In this document: piece by piece, positions 8,075 through 14,732 of the stretch
Numbering within the stretch: the stretch's first letter is position 1
Layout of the letters: every line of letters starts with the position of its first letter
Source: Rhizobium ecuadorense
GTDB lineage: Bacteria > Pseudomonadota > Alphaproteobacteria > Rhizobiales > Rhizobiaceae
Direction: 5' to 3'
Assembly (NCBI RefSeq): GCF_001187535.1
Contig: NZ_LFIO01001747.1
Span: 1 to 32,724, forward strand
Length of the DNA stretch: 32,724 nt
Made by a program: the position numbers and the translations under genes
The notes under the pieces: model-generated
The model's database searches: none
What the model saw: the letters and a program-made list of their open reading frames with translations, nothing else
What the model was told of the DNA's origin: nothing

Positions 8075-8737
8075 ATGAGCAACGACAAGACGCCCGCCGA
8101 CAGCAAGCTCACCAGCTCCAAGCGTCGCTGGGCGGCAGAGGGCAAGTTTCTGACCGGCCGCATCAGCCGCCCCGAAGCCGAGCGCCTGCCGCCCGGCCAG
8201 CATCTCGTCAAAAACTGGCCGGTGCTCGATCTCGGCCAGCAGCCCGTCATCTCCACCGATAGCTGGCGTCTTGAAGTGCGCGGCCTCGTCGAAACGACGC
8301 TCACACTCAACTGGGCCGACTTCCAGGCGATCGAGCAGAGTACCAAGGTCAGCGATATCCACTGCGTGACCACCTGGTCGCGCTACGATAACAAATGGCG
8401 GGGTGTTTCCACGCGCGATCTGCTCGATCTCGCCATGCCGAAGCCGGACGCCGGTTATATCATGCTGACGAGTTATGACGGCTATACGACCAACCTTCCA
8501 CTTGCCGATTTCGCCGCCGAGGACGCGATCCTTGTGACATCATGGGAAGGCCTGCCGCTGACGCCGGATCACGGCGGCCCGATGCGCCTCGTCGTGCCGC
8601 ATCTTTATTTCTGGAAAAGCGCCAAATGGCTGCGCCGCATCGAACTGATGTCGGGTGACGAGGCCGGCTTCTGGGAAAAGAACGGCTACCATATGTATGG
8701 CGATCCGTGGCGCGAGCAGCGCTATTCCGACGATTGA
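8075..8737 (+). CDS. Sulfite-oxidase-like molybdopterin oxidoreductase (cytoplasmic form)
   Basis: A 220-residue protein consisting of a single oxidoreductase molybdopterin-binding domain of the sulfite oxidase fold. The Mo-ligating cysteine is Cys97 in DIHCVTTWSRYDNKWRGV. Later family motifs are GYTTNLPLADF, GGPMRLVVPHLYFWKSAKW and GFWEKNGYHMYGDPW. No signal peptide, Tat motif or haem domain is present, unlike MsrP or SorA, so it is probably cytoplasmic with an unknown partner and substrate. The start at 8075 is preferred over an ATG 33 nt upstream because AGGGAA precedes it and the family begins around this point. It is divergent from the sensor kinase gene. Its 3' end overlaps the 3' end of the convergent cobalt-operon gene by 16 bp. 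Confidence 0.88.
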   Translation: MSNDKTPADSKLTSSKRRWAAEGKFLTGRISRPEAERLPPGQHLVKNWPVLDLGQQPVISTDSWRLEVRGLVETTLTLNWADFQAIEQSTKVSDIHCVTTWSRYDNKWRGVSTRDLLDLAMPKPDAGYIMLTSYDGYTTNLPLADFAAEDAILVTSWEGLPLTPDHGGPMRLVVPHLYFWKSAKWLRRIELMSGDEAGFWEKNGYHMYGDPWREQRYSDD

Positions 8738-9354
8738 GCCTTCGGCCGCAGAAAGCGACCCAGCGCAAACACCACAAGGGCGAACAGAGCGGCGAACCCC
8801 GTCAGCGACGCCATGCTGGCGGCATGAAACGGCACTTTACTCCAGCGTGGCTTGACGACATCGGCGGTGTTGAAGGCCTCGCCGCTGAACCGGCAGGTGA
8901 TGAGCGCCAGGCTGCGCCGCACCATGTCGTCATCGACCGCGGAAATGATTTCACCAGCCGCAACGGCCTCCCGCGGCATCTCACGCATCGAAAGCAATAC
9001 CGCCTTGGTCGCCGCAAGATAGGCATGGGCGCATTCGTTGAACGGGCTCTGCTCGTCGCTCACGCTGCCCGGCATCCGTCCCCAGAGACAATAGGAATAC
9101 TGGATTTCGGCGTAGTTCAGAACGCGCCGGAATGGCTCGTTCGTATCGACTGCACGGGACGCCAGACCGATAATTCGGCCGCGATAGTCCGAAATCACCG
9201 CCATCTCGCCATGCGAAATTTCTGGGATCTCGAGACCGGCATGGCTGGCGCCGCCGCTGCGGCTATGAGCAAGGGCGTTTTCAACAGGCATGCAAAAGAA
9301 AGCGGCGGCGGCAAAGGCCGTCGACAGGAGCGATATGGTGCTGCAGCTTTTCAT
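8722..9354 (-). CDS. Unknown exported, C-terminally anchored protein in the B12-controlled cobalt operon
   Basis: A 210-residue protein that I do not recognise. A signal peptide covers about 1-29 (MKSCSTISLL, then a hydrophobic Ala-rich core ending ALA). It is followed by a His-containing stretch (HSRSGGASH, then PEISHGEM). The middle part has three cysteines (YSYCLW, FNECAHAY, ITCRF) and a predicted helix-rich region. A single transmembrane helix near 178-199 (MASLTGFAALFALVVFALG) is followed by a short basic tail. Start 9354 is chosen because the signal peptide begins there; the longer upstream frame would overlap cbtA. It begins 50 bp after cbtA on the same strand and so probably belongs to the riboswitch-controlled cbtBA operon. 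A periplasmic metal-handling role is a reasonable inference, not something the sequence proves. Confidence 0.75.
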   Translation of the reverse strand: MKSCSTISLLSTAFAAAAFFCMPVENALAHSRSGGASHAGLEIPEISHGEMAVISDYRGRIIGLASRAVDTNEPFRRVLNYAEIQYSYCLWGRMPGSVSDEQSPFNECAHAYLAATKAVLLSMREMPREAVAAGEIISAVDDDMVRRSLALITCRFSGEAFNTADVVKPRWSKVPFHAASMASLTGFAALFALVVFALGRFLRPKAQSSE

Positions 9355-9404
9355 CGTTGCCCGAAAATCTAAAGGCGCCGGCAAAACGGCGCCCCTCGAT
9401 GTGT

Positions 9405-10151
9405 TCAGTGGAAGGCCTTTACCTGCCGGACCGGTTGCCCGCCCTTCACGGCAAGCCGCTTTTCCGCCAGCGCTCCGAAGCCAAGACCGAGCGTTGCCCA
9501 GAGGATCGCATGCATGGCGAGCGTTGTCGTGCGGAAACGCCAAAGCACCATCGCCGAGAAGTTCTCCGGCACTTCGTTGATCGGCGGCAGCAGATAAAGC
9601 ACGAGGCCGATAAAGACGAGATAGGCGATGCCGGCGATGATGGCGCCGTTCCAGAGGCCGAAACGCTCGGAAAGACGGCGCGACAGCGCCACCGCGGCGA
9701 TCAGGGCGGCGAGGGAGACGACGATCATCAGGAAGAACAGCTCGGTCCTGACGCCGATTGTATCGGCATTGCCGACCGCCGGCGGGTTGGCCGGATATTT
9801 GATAGCGGGAACGAGAACGATCGCCACGAAGGCGAAAATGGCGATGACCGCCGAGGTGCCGCGCGCCGAAAGGCTGCCGACGCGGCCGTGCACGAAAGCG
9901 AAGGCGAGCGCGAAAAGCCCGCCGACGGCAATGCTATGGGCCATGACGCCGGTGAAAAGGCCCGGACCGGCCTGCATGGCGCGGCTGACGATTTCAGGTT
10001 CGGCGGCTTCGCCGGCCGCCTGGGCGCTCGCCTCCTCGAAGGCGATCGCCGAATCGACCAGCGGCTCGCCGAAAGTATGGGCGAAGGCGAAGACGAGGAA
10101 GCCAGCAATCAGGCCCGCGAGCATGCCGCGTAGCAGGAGGTTTCCAACCAT
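9405..10151 (-). CDS. cbtA: CbtA: membrane subunit of a predicted B12-regulated cobalt transporter
   Basis: A 248-residue integral membrane protein with about five transmembrane segments. Helix 1 is LLLRGMLAGLIAGFLVFAFAHTFGEP near the N-terminus. The family-typical first loop is acidic and Ala-rich and ends in SRAMQAGPGLFTGVMAHSIAVGG. Later segments include PAIKYPANPPAVG and a C-terminal LWATLGLGFGALAE. CbtA proteins are associated with B12 riboswitches and predicted to import cobalt together with CbtB. The start at 10151 follows AGGGGAG and gives a normal N-terminus; an in-frame upstream ATG would run into cbtB. It lies 13 bp downstream of cbtB and 50 bp upstream of the unknown exported protein, forming a tight operon. 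Confidence 0.92.
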   Translation of the reverse strand: MVGNLLLRGMLAGLIAGFLVFAFAHTFGEPLVDSAIAFEEASAQAAGEAAEPEIVSRAMQAGPGLFTGVMAHSIAVGGLFALAFAFVHGRVGSLSARGTSAVIAIFAFVAIVLVPAIKYPANPPAVGNADTIGVRTELFFLMIVVSLAALIAAVALSRRLSERFGLWNGAIIAGIAYLVFIGLVLYLLPPINEVPENFSAMVLWRFRTTTLAMHAILWATLGLGFGALAEKRLAVKGGQPVRQVKAFH

Positions 10152-10164
10152 GTCGGGAACTCCC

Positions 10165-10374
10165 CTAGTGGCAGGGGAAGCCGAGGAGGTGGCGGGCGTC
10201 ATGCACGAATTCATGCACGTACATGCCGTTGAACAGCGCCATCGCGCCTTCCTCGGTGCCGACGAAATAGATGGCGATGAGCATCAGCAGGCCGCCGAAG
10301 ATCGCCCATGGCAGGATCTCTGCTACGGGGATCGGCGCCGGTGCCGCAACAGGCGCAAAAGTGGTGTCAGACAT
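10165..10374 (-). CDS. cbtB: CbtB: small His-rich subunit of a predicted cobalt transporter
   Basis: A 69-residue protein with one transmembrane helix at about 19-40 (AEILPWAIFGGLLMLIAIYF), followed by a conserved His-rich tail. The tail reads MYVHEFVHDARHLLGFPCH and provides several His residues and one Cys as likely cobalt ligands. This HExxHDxRHxxxxxCH arrangement is the hallmark of CbtB. GGAGGA lies just upstream of the ATG. It is the first gene of the cbtB-cbtA operon and is preceded by a cobalamin riboswitch, so expression should be repressed when adenosylcobalamin is plentiful. Confidence 0.95.
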   Translation of the reverse strand: MSDTTFAPVAAPAPIPVAEILPWAIFGGLLMLIAIYFVGTEEGAMALFNGMYVHEFVHDARHLLGFPCH

Positions 10375-10407
10375 GTATTCCTCCGGGAATGACGCGTTCA
10401 GTCGAAA

Positions 10408-10540
10408 GAGTGCTTATGCGGCAGGGTCTGACTTCCAGCGCGAAGAACCTTCGACACGCTGGTCACAGCGGCGCGACCGTGCCGGATTTACACCGGCTTC
10501 CAAACCCGCAACAGCACGGTTATATCTGCAGGCCGAAGAG
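10408..10540 (-). promoter_or_regulatory. Cobalamin (B12) riboswitch in the cbtB leader
   Basis: Read on the minus strand, this region shows the standard elements in order: GAAGCCGGTGTAAATCCGGC at about 10481-10500, the core ACGGTCGCGCCGCTGTGACC, and GGAAGTCAGACCCTGCC (the B12-box equivalent) at about 10420-10437. The 3' end lies about 35-45 nt before the cbtB start, a distance suitable for translational control of the GGAGGA site. The ends given are approximate. Confidence 0.9.
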
Positions 10541-10607
10541 CCTGTCAACGAAACTTCATGAAGCGGCGACGGGCTGTTCCCACCGCTATCCGGAGATCGG
10601 AACGACC

Positions 10608-11162
10608 GTGAATACGCGCCTTACCTGGATCTGCCACGGCGCGACGGCGGCGAGCCGCAAGGCCCTGTTCCCGCTCGACGAACCGCTGGAAGACAAGGCC
10701 GCAGAAGACGCGGCCAGGATGGCCGCCCTGCCCCGTGCCGATCGTATTGTCACCAGCCCGGCTTTGCGCGCCCGCCAGACTGCCGACGCGCTCGGCCTTC
10801 AAGCCCGGACGGACCCTGTCCTTGGCGACTGCGATCATGGCCGCTGGGCCGGCAAGTCGATCGCGGCGATAGAGGCCGAGGAGCCGGAGGACCTCATGGC
10901 CTGGATGAGCGATCCGGAAGCGGTCCCGCACGGGGGCGAGAGCCTTGTTGATCTTGGCATACGCGTCGCCGGCTGGATGGACAATGAATCCGCCCTCGGC
11001 GGCCATGTGATCGCCATCAGCCACGCCGCCGTCATCCGGGCAGCGGTTGCCCATGTGCTTCGGGCGCCGCCATCCTCTTTCTGGCTCGTCGACATCGAGC
11101 CGCTTGGTATCGTTCGCATGACCAGCAACGGACGGCGCTGGTCGCTGCGTTTTCAGCATTAA
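10608..11162 (+). CDS. Histidine phosphatase superfamily protein with CHG in place of RHG
   Basis: A 184-residue cytoplasmic protein with the phosphoglycerate-mutase-like fold. Recognisable parts are ICHGATAASR (8-17) with nucleophile position His10, the second-arginine region SPALRARQTADAL, DHGRWAG, HGGESLVDLG, and the second histidine in ISHAAVIRAAVAHVL. The usual RHG is CHG here, removing an arginine that normally binds phosphate. The start is GTG at 10608, chosen because the fold begins there; longer frames run back through the riboswitch. It is divergent from cbtBA. Alpha-ribazole-phosphate phosphatase (CobC) belongs to the same superfamily, so a cobalamin-related role is possible. The altered motif leaves even catalysis uncertain. 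Confidence 0.8.
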   Translation: MNTRLTWICHGATAASRKALFPLDEPLEDKAAEDAARMAALPRADRIVTSPALRARQTADALGLQARTDPVLGDCDHGRWAGKSIAAIEAEEPEDLMAWMSDPEAVPHGGESLVDLGIRVAGWMDNESALGGHVIAISHAAVIRAAVAHVLRAPPSSFWLVDIEPLGIVRMTSNGRRWSLRFQH

Positions 11163-11264
11163 TGCATGTCGCCCGGAAGTGTGCCGCGGTTCCGGGATAA
11201 CGACATGCATAAAACAAAAACCTAAGGCGCGTCGCATGAATCCCGTTTAATGCGACGCGCATTA
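11161..11264. repeat. Composite rhizobial intergenic repeat with two hairpins
   Basis: Two palindromes stand side by side. At 11162-11210 there are outer arms ATGCATGTCG / CGACATGCAT and inner arms CCCGGA / TCCGGG. At 11227-11260 there are perfect 11-bp arms GCGCGTCGCAT / ATGCGACGCGC with a 12-nt loop. They are joined by an A-rich linker (AAAACAAAAACC). I recognise this two-hairpin composite as a dispersed intergenic element of Rhizobium and Agrobacterium genomes. It begins right at the stop codon of the phosphatase gene and may act as its 3' end. Confidence 0.75.
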
Positions 11265-11365
11265 GCGATCCCTCATCTTATCCAGCTTTACACAAGCAAA
11301 TTGCGTCATCTCTGTTGAACCCGGCTTCACCGGGACTACTTCCTTGTCCCAAGGAGATGGAAGAC

Positions 11366-11482
11366 ATGACATATGATTGGAGTGGCGAGCGTACGCGGCG
11401 CCTGCGCCTGATGCGTTTCGCCACAATCACACTTCTGATCGGTCTCGTCGTCAGCGTCCCGCTGCTGATCGTCACCGCCTGA
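11366..11482 (+). CDS. 38-residue single-helix membrane peptide
   Basis: A very small ORF with a strong ribosome site, AAGGAG at 11351-11356, nine bases before ATG 11366. An alternative ATG at 11356 overlaps that site and is out of frame. The peptide has a polar, Arg-rich N-terminal half (MTYDWSGERTRRLRLMRF) and a hydrophobic C-terminal half (ATITLLIGLVVSVPLLIVTA) predicted to span the membrane, with the positive charges suggesting an N-in orientation. The ORF is followed directly by a terminator-like hairpin. The gene stands alone between a repeat and the GGDEF-EAL gene. Function unknown. Confidence 0.55.
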   Translation: MTYDWSGERTRRLRLMRFATITLLIGLVVSVPLLIVTA

Positions 11483-11530
11483 AGCACGAGAAAGGGCGAG
11501 CATGCGACAGCACGCTCGCCTTCGTGCTTT
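11483..11530 (+). terminator. Probable intrinsic terminator after the 38-codon gene
   Basis: A two-part hairpin: outer arms AGCACGA / TCGTGCT (11483-11489 and 11522-11528) and inner arms GGCGAGC / GCTCGCC (11495-11501 and 11514-11520). It is followed by a short TTT. It begins immediately after the TGA of the small ORF. Confidence 0.55.
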
Positions 11531-11673
11531 CCCGTCCCCGCTTCACGAGAAGCGCGTCCGTCTCTCGACGGTGCAGCAACAGGCTGCGGCCTCCAATAAT
11601 TCGCCTTCTGGTTTCAACGAACATTTCAGACTTTCGTGATAGTTCGGCATAGGGTGGAGATGGAGAAGGCCAC

Positions 11674-13245
11674 ATGCCGGTGTTTTTCCAGAGCAGGGCC
11701 GGAAGGCAATGCGTGTCGATCGTCGGGCTTGGGATAACTCTCTGGCTCCTCGGCGCGCTGTTGCAGCTCGACGACAGCCTTGTCTATTTCATGACCGGTT
11801 TCGGCGAATATGGCGCCGACAAACTCGTTCTGGCGCTCGGCATCGCCGGCGCCATGAGCTTCATCTATTCGGTGCTGCGCATCGCCGACCTGCGCAAGGA
11901 AACGGAACTGCGCGCCGCCGCCCAGGCGAAGGCCGATTGGACGGCCACCCACGACCATCTAACCAAGCTGCCGAACCGCTACGCCTTCGAACGCAAGATC
12001 CTCTCATGGCCGATCAAGGACGACGAGGACCAAATCGAGGAATGGGATCGCAACGTCACGCTCTTCTCCGTCGATCTCGACGGCTTCAAGAAAGTCAACG
12101 ATCTCGTCGGCCACAAGGGCGGCGACATTCTGCTGATCGAGGTTGCCAGGCGAATCTGCGCGCTCGGCAACGCCGATTGCGTTTACCGCTTCGGCGGCGA
12201 CGAATTCATCATCGTCGCCTTTGCCCTGACGGCACAGCGCGAGGAGCGTTTTGCCAGACTGCTAATCCAGGCTGTCACCCGGCCGATCCATATCGACGGT
12301 TTTGCCGTCGAAGTCGGCGCCAGCGTCGGCTACGACCGCTGGACCGAAGGAGCCGAACCGCTGGAAGATGCCGCGCATCGTGCCGACCTCGCCATGTACG
12401 AGGCAAAATCACGCGGCCCCAACCATTATTTCGCTTTCGAACCGGCCATGCAGGACAAAGTCACGGAACGCGCTGCGCTAGAAACCAGGCTGCGCGCCGC
12501 AATCGCCAACAAGGCGATCAAACCCTTCTATCAGCCGCTGATCGACCTGAAGACCGGTCAGCTCTGCGGCTTCGAGGCCTTGGCGCGCTGGATCGGCGAA
12601 GACGGTGTCAATATTCCGCCGCCTGTTTTCATCGATATCGCCGAGGAAAACGGGATGATCACCGCCTTGTTCGAGGATCTTCTCGCCCAGGCCTGCAGCG
12701 ACGCACTCACCTGGCCTGAGCATGTAATGCTGTCCTTCAACGTCTCGCCGGTGCAGATGGAAGACAGGCTGCTGACGTCGCGCATTCTCAAGGTCCTTTC
12801 GGCAAGCCGGCTGCCGCCGCAGCGCCTGGAGGTGGAGATCACCGAAAACGCGCTGATCCAGGATCCCGCCGTCGCCGCCGTCATCCTTGATGAACTCCAC
12901 GCGGCCGGCATCCAGATCGCGCTTGACGATTTCGGCACGGGTTATTCGAGCCTGGCACAGCTCGCCCGCTATCGTTTCGACAAGATCAAGATCGACAAAA
13001 GCTTCGTCGCCACCTATCGCGGCGACGAACGCCAGGAAAAGATCATCCGCGCCATGCTCGGACTCGGCAGGAGCCTCAACATCAAGACGACCGCGGAGGG
13101 CGTCGAGGAGCACGGCCAGCTCGCCTTCCTGCTGCAGCTCGGCTGCGACATCGGCCAGGGCTATCTTTTCGGCAAGGCGATGCCCGCCGCCGAGGCGGGC
13201 ATCTTCATCAGCGATCGCAATGCCAGCCTGGCCTCAACGGCCTGA
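11674..13245 (+). CDS. Membrane-anchored GGDEF-EAL protein (cyclic-di-GMP turnover)
   Basis: A 523-residue inner-membrane protein with two N-terminal transmembrane helices (about 14-34 and 48-70), a GGDEF domain (about 90-255) and an EAL domain (about 268-515). The diguanylate cyclase motif is intact, GGDEF at 174-178. The inhibitory I-site position upstream reads GNAD instead of RxxD, so feedback inhibition is probably lost. The phosphodiesterase motifs are also present: EAL at 301-303, the NVSPVQ segment, the metal loop LDDFGTGYSS, KIDKSF and TAEGVEE. Both activities are therefore possible and one may dominate in vivo. There is no large sensory domain, only short periplasmic and linker segments. 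The ribosome site (GGAGA / GAGAAGG) fits the ATG. It is monocistronic in appearance. Confidence 0.93.
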   Translation: MPVFFQSRAGRQCVSIVGLGITLWLLGALLQLDDSLVYFMTGFGEYGADKLVLALGIAGAMSFIYSVLRIADLRKETELRAAAQAKADWTATHDHLTKLPNRYAFERKILSWPIKDDEDQIEEWDRNVTLFSVDLDGFKKVNDLVGHKGGDILLIEVARRICALGNADCVYRFGGDEFIIVAFALTAQREERFARLLIQAVTRPIHIDGFAVEVGASVGYDRWTEGAEPLEDAAHRADLAMYEAKSRGPNHYFAFEPAMQDKVTERAALETRLRAAIANKAIKPFYQPLIDLKTGQLCGFEALARWIGEDGVNIPPPVFIDIAEENGMITALFEDLLAQACSDALTWPEHVMLSFNVSPVQMEDRLLTSRILKVLSASRLPPQRLEVEITENALIQDPAVAAVILDELHAAGIQIALDDFGTGYSSLAQLARYRFDKIKIDKSFVATYRGDERQEKIIRAMLGLGRSLNIKTTAEGVEEHGQLAFLLQLGCDIGQGYLFGKAMPAAEAGIFISDRNASLASTA

Positions 13246-13481
13246 CGATACAGCTTAAAAAGCCGGCGTCGATGATGAAGAGCAGGAATGCAATCGAAGC
13301 CGCCAGCGCCAATTGCACCTCCCAGCCCCGGGACATCGATGAAAGCTGTACTCGATCCCAGCCGAAGATGACGATAGGCTGCGCATCGGCAAAGCACGTG
13401 AACGGCGGATAAACGCCTTTCCGTCCGCAGCCCCCGCACTAAGTTCGGCCAAAATACCGACTGTGCGGAGTCTCTGAAGAC

Positions 13482-14660
13482 ATGTCATCGACCGATCTGC
13501 TCCTGACCTTCAACGCCGGCTCCTCCACGATCAAGATCGGTATCTTCGCGATGGATGGCGATAGGGCGCGGCGCCTCGGCAAAGGTGTTATCGATTTCCG
13601 TGCCGAACCGCTCTCGCTCGGCCTGATCAAGGGATCGCTGACATTCGACATGCCGTTGAAGGCCGAGGTGACGGAAGACCTGCACGACATCATCGATGAG
13701 ACCTTCGCGCGTCTCGGCGATCATTTCGACATGGCCGCCACCCGCGCCGCCGGCCACCGCGTCGTCCATGGCGGCGACCGTTTCACCAGGGCGATCGCCC
13801 TCGACGACGCCGCAATCGATGCCGTCGATGCACTGACGCCGCTGGCACCCCTGCATCAACCGCAGGCGCTGCGCTTCATCCGTGCGCTCAGGCATCTGAA
13901 GCCGCATCTTGCCCAGACGGCCTCCTTCGACACGGCCTTCCATGCCACGCAGGACGATCTCGTTCGCCGCTTCGCCATCCCCCGTGCGCTGCACGACGAG
14001 GGCATCAAGCGTTATGGTTTCCATGGCCTGTCCTATAAATTCATCGCCGGCGAATTAACCCGCAAGGCGCCGGATGCGGCAAAGGCGGTGGTCGCCCATC
14101 TCGGCAGCGGCGCCAGCCTCTGCGCGCTGGATCATGGCGTCAGCCGCGATTGCAGCATGGGCTTTTCGACGCTCGATGGCATCCCGATGGCGACGCGCCC
14201 GGGCGCACTCGATCTCGGCGTCATTCTGCATCTGGCCGGTCAGCGGAACCAATCCTTCGAAGAAATCGAAGACCTGCTCTATCACCGCTCCGGCCTGCTC
14301 GGCGTTTCCGGCATCAGCGCCGATACCCGCGATCTGTTGAGGGATGGCCGGCCGGAGGCGCGCCAGGCGATCGACCTCTTCATGCTGCGTATCGCCGGCG
14401 AAACCGGCCGCATGGCGGCAACGCTCGGCGGCCTTGACGCCGTCGTCTTCACCGCCGGCATCGGCGAGCATCAGCCGGAGATTCGCGCCGGCGTGGCGAA
14501 GCGGCTCTCCTGGCTCGGCCTTGCGATCGACGAAAAGGCCAATTTCGCCAATGCGTTCACGATCAGCACGCGGGAAAGCCGTATCGCTGCCCATGTCATC
14601 GCCACCGACGAGGAGCAGGTCATCGCCGATGAGGCGCTGTCCATACTCGGCACTGGCTGA
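13482..14660 (+). CDS. ackA: Acetate kinase
   Basis: A 392-residue cytoplasmic kinase that interconverts acetyl-phosphate + ADP and acetate + ATP. Signatures are FNAGSSTIKIG at 10-20, HRVVHGG with Arg93, FDTAFH with catalytic Asp150, RYGFHGLS with His181, the phosphate-binding HLGSGAS, and MATRPG with Arg238. A conserved C-terminal Glu is seen in TDEEQVIADEA. Length is normal. GGAG lies upstream of the ATG. The phosphoketolase gene follows after 72 bp on the same strand, so the two form an operon in which acetyl-phosphate made by the phosphoketolase is turned into acetate with ATP gain. No phosphotransacetylase gene is present in this cluster. Confidence 0.95.
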   Translation: MSSTDLLLTFNAGSSTIKIGIFAMDGDRARRLGKGVIDFRAEPLSLGLIKGSLTFDMPLKAEVTEDLHDIIDETFARLGDHFDMAATRAAGHRVVHGGDRFTRAIALDDAAIDAVDALTPLAPLHQPQALRFIRALRHLKPHLAQTASFDTAFHATQDDLVRRFAIPRALHDEGIKRYGFHGLSYKFIAGELTRKAPDAAKAVVAHLGSGASLCALDHGVSRDCSMGFSTLDGIPMATRPGALDLGVILHLAGQRNQSFEEIEDLLYHRSGLLGVSGISADTRDLLRDGRPEARQAIDLFMLRIAGETGRMAATLGGLDAVVFTAGIGEHQPEIRAGVAKRLSWLGLAIDEKANFANAFTISTRESRIAAHVIATDEEQVIADEALSILGTG

Positions 14661-14732
14661 TCCAGATCAACGGCAGGCCCCGCGCCGGCCGGTAGAATTG
14701 ACGTTGAACAGGTTTTCGAACGGGAGAAATCC

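Noticed and set aside
13208..13336. Minus-strand 42-codon ORF with a hydrophobic segment overlapping the end of the GGDEF-EAL gene
   Set aside because: No ribosome binding site, and about a third of it is antisense to a real coding end; the hydrophobic stretch is probably chance.
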